From contig JAPUJU010000359.1 in the NCBI GenBank assembly GCA_027296025.1, forward strand, positions 1-11,917: DNA of 11,917 nt, read 5' to 3'. The DNA is from a bacterium. GTDB lineage: Bacteria; Krumholzibacteriota; Krumholzibacteriia; WVZY01. The notes under the pieces were generated by a model. That model saw only the letters and a list, made by a program, of their open reading frames with translations. It had not been told where the DNA came from and searched no databases. Shown one piece after another: positions 1 through 6,622 of this stretch (position 1 is its first letter; every line of letters begins with the position of its first letter). The position numbers and the translations under genes were made by a program.

Positions 1-1059
1 GACATCATTGACCTCAGTATCGGTGATCCCGACCTGTCTCCCCCCGACTCACTGCTCGAGCATCTGGGCGAGGCCCTGTCGAATCCCGAGCATCACCGGT
101 ACCCGCCGCAGCGGGGGACGTCGCGGCTGAAGGATTCCGTCCGACGTTACCTGTCGCGTCGATGTGGGATTGAACCCGGCGACGATGAGATACTGATCCT
201 CGTCGGGTCTAAGGAGGGTCTCGCTCACCTGCCGTGGGCGGTCTGCAATCCGGGAGACACCGTCCTCCTGCCAGATCCCGGCTATCCGGTCTATCATTCG
301 TCTGCGGTATTCGCCGGCTGTGAAACCGCGACCCTGCAACTCGATCCGGACAGCGGGTTCAAGCCCGACTTCGACTCGGTTTCCGATGTGAAGGCGCGGC
401 TCTGTATTCTGAACTATCCAAACAACCCGACCAGCGCAACCGTCGAAGCCGGCGTCTTCGAGAATGCACTAGTGCTATCGGAGTCGGGGGAGACGATTGT
501 CGCGAACGATGCGGCGTACGCCGACGTGTATTTCGACGGCGTAGTGCCGCCGCTTCTCTGTGGCATCGACGGTGCGCTCGAGCGTCCGATCGTCGAGATG
601 TTTTCCTTTTCGAAAACATACTGCATTACGGGTTGGCGGGTCGGATTCGCGGTCGGGAACAGCAAAGTTATCGACGCGCTGGCGCATATGAAGGCAAACA
701 TCGACTCGGGTGTATTCGGAGCGATACAGGATGCCGTCGCCGCGACGCTCGACGGAGACGGAGATGCATACGCAGAATCGATGCGCTCGGAATTCCAGGC
801 CCGCCGGGACGCGGTAGTGAGCGCTCTCGACAGGCTCGGCTTCCAATGTTTTCCCACATGTGCTACCTTCTACGTCTGGGTCCGGGTCCCATCCCCATGG
901 AATTCCATGGATTACGCCCTCGACCTCCTCGAGAAGGCGAACGTCCTCGTCACCCCGGGTGTCGGGTTTGGCAATGGCGGCGAAGGGTACTTTCGAATTT
1001 CTCTGACACGCCCGGTCGACGTGCTCGCAGGAGCGCTCGATCGTATCGCACGCATTTGA
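1..1059 (+). CDS. Class I/II PLP aminotransferase, LL-diaminopimelate aminotransferase-like (5' end cut by window)
   Basis: The open frame is already running at base 1, so the N-terminus lies outside the window. Some 25-30 residues are probably missing, judging from the early IGDPDLSPP motif. The fold-type I PLP aminotransferase signature is clear: GSKEG near the cofactor phosphate site, NYPNNPTSA, a DAAYADVYF segment holding the Asp that pairs with the pyridine nitrogen, and SFSKTYCITGWRVG, whose Lys (codon 613-615) should form the Schiff base. The strings GSKEG, NIDSGVF and GEGYFRISLT resemble the DapL family, which makes LL-diaminopimelate directly from tetrahydrodipicolinate for lysine and peptidoglycan. 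Related aminotransferases acting on succinyl-diaminopimelate, aspartate or alanine share much of this, so substrate is inferred. The stop lies 27 bases before folB, suggesting the first visible gene of a shared transcript. Confidence 0.85.
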   Translation, partial: DIIDLSIGDPDLSPPDSLLEHLGEALSNPEHHRYPPQRGTSRLKDSVRRYLSRRCGIEPGDDEILILVGSKEGLAHLPWAVCNPGDTVLLPDPGYPVYHSSAVFAGCETATLQLDPDSGFKPDFDSVSDVKARLCILNYPNNPTSATVEAGVFENALVLSESGETIVANDAAYADVYFDGVVPPLLCGIDGALERPIVEMFSFSKTYCITGWRVGFAVGNSKVIDALAHMKANIDSGVFGAIQDAVAATLDGDGDAYAESMRSEFQARRDAVVSALDRLGFQCFPTCATFYVWVRVPSPWNSMDYALDLLEKANVLVTPGVGFGNGGEGYFRISLTRPVDVLAGALDRIARI

Positions 1060-1086
1060 GCGGATCTTCCCGCGAGGAGTTTTCCG

Positions 1087-1452
1087 GTGAGTGATATCAT
1101 TCGACTCAACAGTCTGACGGTGTTCGGGCACTACGGTGTATCGCCGGCCGAGCGTGAGGTGGGACAGAAGATCGAGCTCGACATCGAATTGCACGCCGAT
1201 CTGGGGGCTGCATGTCAGAGCGATGCCTTGAAGGACACGATCAATTACGAATCCGTTTACGCACTCGTTGTGGAAACGGCGGGGGGAACGAAGCACCGGC
1301 TGCTGGAATCAATGGGGGAAGATATTTGCTACCAGCTTCTGAAGAGTTTTCCGGTGTCCACAGTGACGATTACCCTCCGCAAACTGAACCTGCCTTTTCC
1401 GAACAGCCTTGCGAACGTGGAAGTATGCCTGTCGAGGGAAGCGCCGATCTGA
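1087..1452 (+). CDS. folB: Dihydroneopterin aldolase FolB
   Basis: This 121-residue protein matches the usual size of FolB, which cleaves 7,8-dihydroneopterin to 6-hydroxymethyl-dihydropterin and glycolaldehyde in cytosolic folate synthesis. The family pattern is plain: an N-terminal strand, FGHYGVSPAEREVGQ at 13-27, INYESVY around 52-58, and a late TLRKLNLPFP. Compared from memory with the Staphylococcus aureus enzyme, Glu22, Tyr54 and Lys99 fall at the positions of the known active-site residues. The start is a GTG preceded by GAGGAG at 1074-1079, seven bases upstream. The reading frame ends inside folK, whose product uses the pterin made here, so the pair are consecutive steps encoded side by side. 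The related epimerase activity of some FolB-type enzymes cannot be excluded. Confidence 0.93.
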   Translation: MSDIIRLNSLTVFGHYGVSPAEREVGQKIELDIELHADLGAACQSDALKDTINYESVYALVVETAGGTKHRLLESMGEDICYQLLKSFPVSTVTITLRKLNLPFPNSLANVEVCLSREAPI

Positions 1453-1982
1453 TCACGAAGACCGCGTATCTTGCCGTCGGATCCAACATGGGCCAGCGGG
1501 AAGTCGCCGTGCTGAGTGTGCTCCGGCACCTGGAGACGGCGAACATCGGGCGCAATCTCCGGATGAGTTCCCTGTACGAGACGGAGCCTATCGGGTGCGG
1601 TCCGATGCGACCGTTCGTAAACGCGGTTGTGGAAGTTCAATCTTTACTTTGTCCGGGGGATTTGCTAAAGCGATTACAGGATTTAGAGCGTACCATGGGT
1701 CGATCGGGAGGGCACAACGAGCCCCGAGAAATCGACGTTGATATTGTGGCGGTGGGGGATGAGCGGATGCGGACGCCCGAACTGACCGTCCCGCATCCCC
1801 GGTACTACGAACGCGCATTCGTGCTTGTTCCTCTTCTCGAGCTGAACCCCGACTTTCGCTGCCCCGTGACGGGACGTTCCGGCAGCGACCTGCTCAGACA
1901 ACTGGCGCCACAGAAGGTTTCCAGAATCAGTACTCGGAAAACAATCCACGGTCATTTCGGTCTCACGAATGATGTATACTGA
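1425..1982 (+). CDS. folK: 2-amino-4-hydroxy-6-hydroxymethyldihydropteridine pyrophosphokinase FolK (HPPK)
   Basis: FolK transfers pyrophosphate from ATP to 6-hydroxymethyl-dihydropterin, the step after FolB. Visible HPPK motifs are VGSNMG at 18-23, YETEPIG at 51-57, a central NAVVEV strand at 66-71, and PREIDVDI at 100-107, whose Asp104 and Asp106 should bind the two magnesium ions. PELTVPHPRYYERAFVLVPL (118-137) is the family's C-terminal signature. The protein has 185 residues, somewhat longer than the usual ~160, with an extra tail after residue 150. The ATG at 1425 is the only standard start close ahead of the first strand, and it overlaps the end of folB by 28 bases. There is no well-placed ribosome site (GGAAG ends one base before it), so translation is probably coupled to folB. 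No folP is seen in the window. Confidence 0.93.
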   Translation: MPVEGSADLITKTAYLAVGSNMGQREVAVLSVLRHLETANIGRNLRMSSLYETEPIGCGPMRPFVNAVVEVQSLLCPGDLLKRLQDLERTMGRSGGHNEPREIDVDIVAVGDERMRTPELTVPHPRYYERAFVLVPLLELNPDFRCPVTGRSGSDLLRQLAPQKVSRISTRKTIHGHFGLTNDVY

Positions 1983-2643
1983 TCTCAAGAAGAGCATCAT
2001 GGACAACGGCGTGTCCGTTATCGCGCTCGAGGGCAATATCGGGGTGGGTAAGACGTCGTTTGCCCGCTTGCTTTCGCGTCGTTTGAACGTCCAGCTCGTT
2101 GAAGAACGAACGGAAGAAAACCCGTTTCTCGAACGGTTCTACGAGGACATGGGGGCTTTTGCCTTCCAGACGCAGTTGGTGTTCCTCATGAACCGCTACA
2201 AGCAGCAGCTCGCCCTCACGCAGCGGGATCTCTTCGGGGAGCTGACGGTGATTGACTATGTTTTTGCCAGAGACAGGATTTTCGCCCATATCAATCTGAA
2301 CGACGACGAGCTGGCGCTCTACAACCGCATCGCGTCGGAGCTCGAGGAGAAGCTCGTCCGCCCGGATCTTGTCATCTATCTCCAAGGTTCGAGCGATGTT
2401 CTCTTCGACCGCATCCTGAACAGGGGGCGGGCGATGGAACGCGGTATTTCGAAAGATTATCTGGACACGCTGAACAATGCGTTCAACCATTTCTTCTTTA
2501 ATTATTCGGCGACACCGTTGCTCGTGGTGAACACAGATGCGATGGACTTCGTGAACAAAGACGAACATTTTCAGGACCTTGTTGCTCGCATTGCGGAACC
2601 CGTGAAGGGAACCGAACTGTACGTGCCGTCCTGGGAGGTATGA
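1969..2643 (+). CDS. Deoxynucleoside kinase (dAK/dGK/dCK family)
   Basis: This soluble P-loop kinase phosphorylates deoxynucleosides to dNMPs in salvage. EGNIGVGKT at 21-29 is the Walker A loop. VEERTEENPFLERFYED (44-60) contains the probable catalytic Glu after strand 2. ARDRIF (100-105) stands for the DRS/ERS motif, and RGRAMERG (152-159) is the arginine-rich LID. The length of 224 residues is normal for bacterial members. Specificity between deoxyadenosine, deoxyguanosine and deoxycytidine cannot be read from sequence. The start is uncertain: tandem ATGs at 1969 and 1972 overlap folK by 14 bases without a clear ribosome site. An ATG at 1999 has purine-rich AAGAAGAG (1987-1994) ahead of it and gives a start closer to the P-loop. 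Its stop codon overlaps the start of panB. Confidence 0.9.
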   Translation: MMYTDLKKSIMDNGVSVIALEGNIGVGKTSFARLLSRRLNVQLVEERTEENPFLERFYEDMGAFAFQTQLVFLMNRYKQQLALTQRDLFGELTVIDYVFARDRIFAHINLNDDELALYNRIASELEEKLVRPDLVIYLQGSSDVLFDRILNRGRAMERGISKDYLDTLNNAFNHFFFNYSATPLLVVNTDAMDFVNKDEHFQDLVARIAEPVKGTELYVPSWEV

Positions 2644-3452
2644 TGGGACACAGAGATAAGATTACGGTGAATACGGTACACGCGATGAAAGCACGCGGCG
2701 AGAAAATCGTGATGCTCACCGCGTATGATTACCAGACCGCCCTTCTGGAAGACCGAGCCGGCGTGGAGCTGATTCTCGTCGGGGACAGCCTCGGCATGGT
2801 GGTGTTGGGGTACGACAACACGCTTCCCGTAACACTCGAAGAGATTATCCACCACGTCAAGGCGGTGAGCCGGGCGCACCCGCGCGCGATGCTGATTGGT
2901 GACCTTCCGTTCATGAGTTACCAGGCGAGCGCCGAAGACGCCGTCCGGAACGCCGGACGTCTACTCAAGGAAGGGCGTGCCGAAGCCGTCAAACTCGAAG
3001 GCGGCAAGCGAATGGCAAACGTCGTTCGGGCGATTCGCGCCGCAGATATCCCTGTGATGGCGCATATCGGGCTGACGCCGCAGTCCCTGCACCAGATGGG
3101 CGGCTACCACGTCCAGGGAAAAGACCCCGCCGCCGCCAGGGAGCTGGTCGAGGAAGCGCAGCTACTCGAAGAGCTGGGTTGTTTTGCCGTCGTTCTCGAA
3201 GGTATTCCGCGCGCGCTGGCCCGGAAAATCACTGCCGCCGTCAACATCCCGACGATTGGAATCGGTGCCGGGTCCGACTGTGACGGACAGGTCCTCGTGA
3301 TCAATGATCTGCTCGGCGTCATGGATGACTTCACTCCGAAGTTCGTCAAGCGATACGCGCATATCGGCCAGGAAATAACACGTGCGATTTCCGACTACGT
3401 GAGCGATGTGAAAGACGGCAGTTTCCCCGATAACGAACACAGCTATTCCTGA
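2643..3452 (+). CDS. panB: 3-methyl-2-oxobutanoate hydroxymethyltransferase PanB
   Basis: PanB adds a hydroxymethyl group from 5,10-methylene-THF to ketoisovalerate, giving ketopantoate, the first committed step to pantothenate and CoA. It therefore uses the folate cofactor whose synthesis is encoded just upstream. Motifs in order, numbered from the chosen start: MLTAYDYQTA, LVGDSLGMV with Asp48 and GDLPF with Asp87 (metal ligands), KLEGG with Glu119, HIGLTPQS, GGYHVQGK, VVLEGIP with the catalytic Glu186, then TIGIGAG. Length (269 residues) is typical of the family. Tandem ATGs occur at 2640 and 2643. GGGAGG at 2633-2638 sits four bases from the second and only one from the first, so I chose 2643, which shares one base with the kinase stop. 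Confidence 0.96.
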   Translation: MGHRDKITVNTVHAMKARGEKIVMLTAYDYQTALLEDRAGVELILVGDSLGMVVLGYDNTLPVTLEEIIHHVKAVSRAHPRAMLIGDLPFMSYQASAEDAVRNAGRLLKEGRAEAVKLEGGKRMANVVRAIRAADIPVMAHIGLTPQSLHQMGGYHVQGKDPAAARELVEEAQLLEELGCFAVVLEGIPRALARKITAAVNIPTIGIGAGSDCDGQVLVINDLLGVMDDFTPKFVKRYAHIGQEITRAISDYVSDVKDGSFPDNEHSYS

Positions 3453-3473
3453 CGCGCCATCGGTGGTCCCTAC

Positions 3474-4364
3474 ATGGAGCGTTGTTCAACTATTCTTGAC
3501 ATTCGCAGGTTCGTAAGCGGGCAGAAGCGAGCGGGGAAAACCGTCGCATTCGTCCCAACCATGGGCGCGCTTCACGCGGGGCACCGCTCGTGCATTGATA
3601 TCGCCCGGAAAGCCGGTGACTGTCTGGTCGTTTCGATATTTGTGAACCCGACCCAGTTCGGGCCGAACGAAGACGTCGATTCGTATCCGCGAGTTATCGA
3701 CGAGGATCTGGCGCGATGCCGCGAGTGGGGTTGTGACGCCGTCTTCTCTCCGTCTGTTCCCGAGATGTATCCCGAGTCCCAGACGGTTTGGGTCGAACCG
3801 GGGCGTGCCGCGGAACCACTCTGCGGGAGGACACGCGAAGGGCATTTTCGCGGGGTCACGACGGTTGTCGGAAAGCTCTTTAGTGTCGTGGAGCCGGACG
3901 TCGCGGTTTTCGGCCAGAAAGACGCCCAGCAGGCAACGGTCATCAGGGAGATGGTGCGGCAGCTGAACCTGCCGGTTCGTCTCCTGGTATCTCCGATCGT
4001 CCGTGAAGAGGACGGTCTAGCCTTCAGTTCGCGGAATCGTCGGCTTACCCGCGACGAGAGGCGGCGGGCCGTAGCCCTCCACCACGCCCTGGGGCACGGG
4101 CTGGAAATACTTTCCGGGGGGGAAATTAACCCTCGTAAAATCTGCGAAGCTGTTATAAAAAGGCTCAATGACGATGGTGTCGACCGGGTGGAGTATGTAG
4201 AACTCCTACGGGTGCCCGATCTGACCGGGATCGAGCGCGTCGAGGGGAAAGTTCTGCTCGCCGCCGCGGTTCATGTTGGTTCGGTTCGGCTCATCGACAA
4301 CCGGGTCGTCCAGATCACTGCCGATGGACACGTGTCCGAAGCGCCGCTGTTCGACGTCGATTAG
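3474..4364 (+). CDS. panC: Pantothenate synthetase PanC
   Basis: PanC joins pantoate and beta-alanine using ATP through a pantoyl-adenylate, the last step of pantothenate synthesis. PTMGALHAGH at 28-37 is the HIGH-type nucleotide site with His34 and His37. FVNPTQF follows at 56-62, then GQKDAQQ at 147-153 with Lys149, Asp150 and Gln153 corresponding to known active-site residues. EEDGLAFSSRN at 178-188 holds the KMSKS-like loop. The C-terminal part (from about 195) is the small lid domain, ending VGSVRLIDN. At 296 residues it is slightly longer than usual (~280) owing to about 15 extra residues at the end. The ATG start has a modest GGTGG site at 3462-3466 and lies 21 bases after panB. The panE/ilvC and panD steps are not in this window. 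Confidence 0.96.
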   Translation: MERCSTILDIRRFVSGQKRAGKTVAFVPTMGALHAGHRSCIDIARKAGDCLVVSIFVNPTQFGPNEDVDSYPRVIDEDLARCREWGCDAVFSPSVPEMYPESQTVWVEPGRAAEPLCGRTREGHFRGVTTVVGKLFSVVEPDVAVFGQKDAQQATVIREMVRQLNLPVRLLVSPIVREEDGLAFSSRNRRLTRDERRRAVALHHALGHGLEILSGGEINPRKICEAVIKRLNDDGVDRVEYVELLRVPDLTGIERVEGKVLLAAAVHVGSVRLIDNRVVQITADGHVSEAPLFDVD

Positions 4365-4385
4365 CCCCTTGCCACCGGAAGGGTT

Positions 4386-5114
4386 GTGGAAAGAGCAGCC
4401 GTCATACTCGCCGCGGGAAAGGGAACCCGCATGTCTTCGGACCTCCCGAAGGTGTTGCACGATGTCGAGGGTAAACCGCTCGTCGGGTACGTTATCGACG
4501 CCATCCGGCCGCTGTGCGGAGGGGGTATATACGTCGTCGTCGGTTACCGAGCGGAGAACGTCAAAGCGGCGCTTGCCGATGAGCACGTTCAGTTCGTGCT
4601 CCAGAAGGAGCAGCTCGGCACCGGCCACGCGGTGCGGCAGTGTGAAAGCGTTCTGAAAGACTTTTCAGGCACACTCACCGTGTTGAACGGAGACGTACCG
4701 TGCCTGCAGACAGAAACGGTCCGCCGGTTCATGGACTACCACGATTCCGAAGGGGCTTCGGCGTCGGTGATGAGCGCGGTGTTCGACGACCCGACCGGTT
4801 ACGGGCGCATTGTCCGGGACAATGAGGGTCGCCTCGAAGCGATTGTGGAAGAGAAAGATGCGGACGAAAAACAGAAGGCTATCCGGGAAATCAACTCGGG
4901 GCTCTTCTGTTTCGACAAGGAGAAGCTGTTCGTTGCCCTCTCGGAGATGCGCAGCGACAACGTCCAGTCCGAATACTACCTGACCGACGCTGTCGGGATC
5001 CTGCGCGACCGGGGAGAAAAGGTGCTGGCGCATCCGGTAAGGGATGTTCGCGACGTTACGGGTGTGAACACGGATGAGGAACTCGAAAGCGTTAGACGGC
5101 ACATTCGAGGATGA
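4386..5114 (+). CDS. GlmU-like single-domain sugar-1-phosphate uridylyltransferase (no acetyltransferase domain)
   Basis: The 242 residues match only the N-terminal half of GlmU, the domain that makes UDP-GlcNAc from UTP and GlcNAc-1-phosphate. Visible are LAAGKGTRM (8-16), Lys22 in LPKVLH, QLGTGHAV (76-83) for uracil binding, NGDVP with Asp103, GYGRIV (138-143), EEKDA (155-159), EINSG (168-172), NVQSEYYLTD (192-201), and Asn228 in VTGVN. Asp103 and Asn228 are where GlmU holds magnesium. The left-handed beta-helix hexapeptide domain that gives full GlmU its ~450 residues and acetyltransferase activity is absent. The next gene starts three bases after the stop, so this is not a frameshift. The GTG start follows GGAAGGG at 4377-4383. 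Exact substrate is inferred; another sugar phosphate is possible. Confidence 0.85.
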   Translation: MERAAVILAAGKGTRMSSDLPKVLHDVEGKPLVGYVIDAIRPLCGGGIYVVVGYRAENVKAALADEHVQFVLQKEQLGTGHAVRQCESVLKDFSGTLTVLNGDVPCLQTETVRRFMDYHDSEGASASVMSAVFDDPTGYGRIVRDNEGRLEAIVEEKDADEKQKAIREINSGLFCFDKEKLFVALSEMRSDNVQSEYYLTDAVGILRDRGEKVLAHPVRDVRDVTGVNTDEELESVRRHIRG

Positions 5115-5117
5115 CCG

Positions 5118-5594
5118 GTGGACCGAATCTACGCGCCCTGGAGGGCGGCATACTTGAACAAAACCCAGCCGGATGAATGTCTTTTCTGCGGCGTCCTGAA
5201 GACGACGGAAGACGAGCGGACCGGAATCATTCATCGCGGAGCGCATTGCTTTGTGATCGTAAACGCCTACCCGTACTCCAACGGGCACGTGATGGTCGTT
5301 TGCAACCGGCACGTGGACAAGTTTCACGAGCTGACCGGGGACGAGGCATCCGAGCTTATCGGGCTTGTCGCAAAATGTGAGAAAGCGATCCTGGACGACT
5401 ACGAACCCGGTGGTATCAACATTGGGGCGAATCTCGGCAGGAGTGCAGGCGCCGGGGTGATCGGCCATCTGCACATACATCTCGTTCCACGGTGGCACGG
5501 GGATACGAACTTCATAACGGCTGTGGGCGAGACACGGGTGATTTCGGAAGACCTTGCGGACACGTACAAACGGTTGAAAACGTATTTTCCCTGA
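5118..5594 (+). CDS. HIT-family nucleotide phosphorylase/hydrolase (Ap4A phosphorylase-like)
   Basis: This is a 158-residue histidine-triad protein. HLHIHLVPRW at 117-126 is the HIT motif, with His119 the expected nucleophile that forms the nucleotidyl intermediate. The start MDRIYAPWR, the CLFC pair at 21-24 (probable zinc ligands), NAYPYSNGHVMVV (49-61), NLGRSAGAG (105-113) and HGDTNFI (127-133) resemble the actinobacterial Ap4A phosphorylase-type branch (compare M. tuberculosis Rv2613c) rather than HINT. It likely breaks down diadenosine polyphosphates or related nucleotides in the cytosol, but the substrate is inferred. The GTG start is supported by GAGGA at 5107-5111, six bases upstream and inside the end of the preceding gene, so the two genes are probably translated from one transcript. 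Confidence 0.9.
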   Translation: MDRIYAPWRAAYLNKTQPDECLFCGVLKTTEDERTGIIHRGAHCFVIVNAYPYSNGHVMVVCNRHVDKFHELTGDEASELIGLVAKCEKAILDDYEPGGINIGANLGRSAGAGVIGHLHIHLVPRWHGDTNFITAVGETRVISEDLADTYKRLKTYFP

Positions 5595-5614
5595 ATCCTG
5601 CAAAGGCAATTCGA

Positions 5615-6067
5615 ATGGTAGCACGCAGGAAGAAAAAGAGGCAGCAGACCAATTACCTGCAGGAGGCACTGCTGCTGGCCGTCGGGGCCACCCTGATGGT
5701 TTGCGCTATGTCGGTCGGATACGGGTTCTTTGCACGCCGCGCAGACGCGGTACCGGTACTACCGGGCGTCCGGATAGAAATCCTGAACGGAACCGGCGTG
5801 TCCAATCTCGCCAAAGAAACTGCGCGGGCGCTCATGATCGGGGGCGTGGACGTGTTGAAGGTGGGCAACGCCGACCGGTTCGATTACAAGGAGTCGGTGT
5901 TGATTGCACGCACACGCAGGGGCAATATCGAAGACCTCGCGACCCGACTGCATTGCCGGAACGTCATTGAGCAACTGAAGAGCGGTTCACTGGTCGATGC
6001 CACTCTGATCATCGGTGCGGACTACCGCAGGCTGAATCTGGGACCGAAATCAGGGTTGAACAACTGA
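5615..6067 (+). CDS. Membrane-anchored protein with a LytR_C domain
   Basis: This 150-residue protein has a basic N-terminus (MVARRKKKRQ), one membrane segment at about 17-39, then an exported domain at about 51-138. That domain reads VRIEILNGTGVSNLAKETAR, then VLKVGNADRFDY, then a strand with LIARTRRGN and LATRLHC. This is the pattern of the LytR C-terminal domain (LytR_C), usually found behind LytR-CpsA-Psr enzymes that attach polymers to peptidoglycan. Here no LCP domain is attached, so it stands alone and its role is not known; binding a cell-wall component is a guess. The chosen ATG has AAGG at 5603-5606 and lies just after the HIT gene; an upstream start in the same frame would overlap that gene by over 100 bases and add an implausible N-terminus. 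Confidence 0.82.
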   Translation: MVARRKKKRQQTNYLQEALLLAVGATLMVCAMSVGYGFFARRADAVPVLPGVRIEILNGTGVSNLAKETARALMIGGVDVLKVGNADRFDYKESVLIARTRRGNIEDLATRLHCRNVIEQLKSGSLVDATLIIGADYRRLNLGPKSGLNN

Positions 6068-6099
6068 CCGGTTTTACTTATGATTCAAGGAGGAGCAAC

Positions 6100-6372
6100 G
6101 TGCCATCGAGAAGACGTCCGCTAGCTGTCGTTGCGCTGATTATATTTCTCGGGATCATTGTCGGGACGGTGGTGGGTGAGGTCATCGGGATCATCATCCC
6201 GGAAGGGAAAGTCATCCGTGACGTGTTTGTAAATTCGACAGACCTGAACATCGGGCCACTTCATCTCGACCTGGTAGTGTTTAGTTTTACGCTCGGGTTT
6301 TCGCTGCGGGTCAACTTGATGAGCGTGGTCGGGATCTTTCTCGTCTCCCTCGTACTCCGCTGGTACTGGTAG
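6100..6372 (+). CDS. Small membrane protein, DUF4321-like
   Basis: A 90-residue protein with two predicted membrane segments, about 9-33 and 73-89, separated by a short polar stretch. The pattern of a Gly-rich first helix, then NIGPLHLDLVVFSFTLGFSL, then an Asn-containing second helix ending in RWYW agrees with what I recall of DUF4321, a family without known function. The GTG start is well supported by AAGGAGGAG at 6087-6095, the strongest ribosome site in this gene run, which hints at high expression. It sits 32 bases after the LytR_C gene and 17 bases before tatA, so a role in the envelope alongside Tat export is possible but is only inferred from position. Confidence 0.8.
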   Translation: MPSRRRPLAVVALIIFLGIIVGTVVGEVIGIIIPEGKVIRDVFVNSTDLNIGPLHLDLVVFSFTLGFSLRVNLMSVVGIFLVSLVLRWYW

Positions 6373-6389
6373 GAAAGGAAACTGAATTC

Positions 6390-6599
6390 ATGTCGATATT
6401 CGCGTTTATAGGACCTTTAGGCTGGTCCGAGCTTCTCATCATCTTCTTCATCATCCTCATTATCTTCGGCCCGAGGAAACTGCCGGAAGTCGCTGAGGCG
6501 TTCGGCAAGTCGATCCAGAAGTTCAAGCGAGCTTCTCGAGAGGTCAAGGATGAGATCACGCAGGGGATCGACGAGAACGACAAACAGTCCAAAAGTTGA
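6390..6599 (+). CDS. tatA: Sec-independent translocase subunit TatA/TatE
   Basis: The 69-residue product has the TatA layout: a short outside N-terminus, GWSELLIIFF entering a single membrane helix (about 12-26), the FGPRKLPE hinge at 26-33, an amphipathic helix (EVAEAFGKSIQKFKRASREV), and a charged tail rich in Asp, Glu, Lys and Ser. TatA oligomers line the pathway through which TatC-recognised folded proteins with twin-arginine signals leave the cytosol. The shortness and the FGP hinge favour TatA/TatE over TatB. No tatC or tatB is present in the window, and no exported protein here has a clear twin-arginine signal. AAGGAA at 6375-6380 precedes the ATG by nine bases. It is the last gene of the plus-strand run and converges on the ppiD-like gene. 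Confidence 0.92.
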   Translation: MSIFAFIGPLGWSELLIIFFIILIIFGPRKLPEVAEAFGKSIQKFKRASREVKDEITQGIDENDKQSKS

Positions 6600-6622
6600 C
6601 GTTCCCCTCGCCTGACCCCGGC

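Noticed and set aside
475..1296. Minus-strand open frame of 273 codons opposite the aminotransferase and folB
   Set aside because: It spans two recognised plus-strand genes, has no domain and no ribosome site.
4148..4165. TATAAA-like string inside panC that could be a promoter
   Set aside because: It lies within conserved coding sequence, has no matching -35 element at the right distance, and is far from the next start codon.
5040..5130. Possible frameshift that split a full GlmU
   Set aside because: The frame after the stop encodes a complete HIT protein with its own start and ribosome site, and no hexapeptide repeats occur in any frame downstream.
4665..5669. Minus-strand open frame of 334 codons opposite the GlmU-like and HIT genes
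   Set aside because: Its protein is rich in Arg, His, Pro and Val without any family motif, while the plus-strand genes have unmistakable motifs over the same bases. It is a GC-driven shadow.
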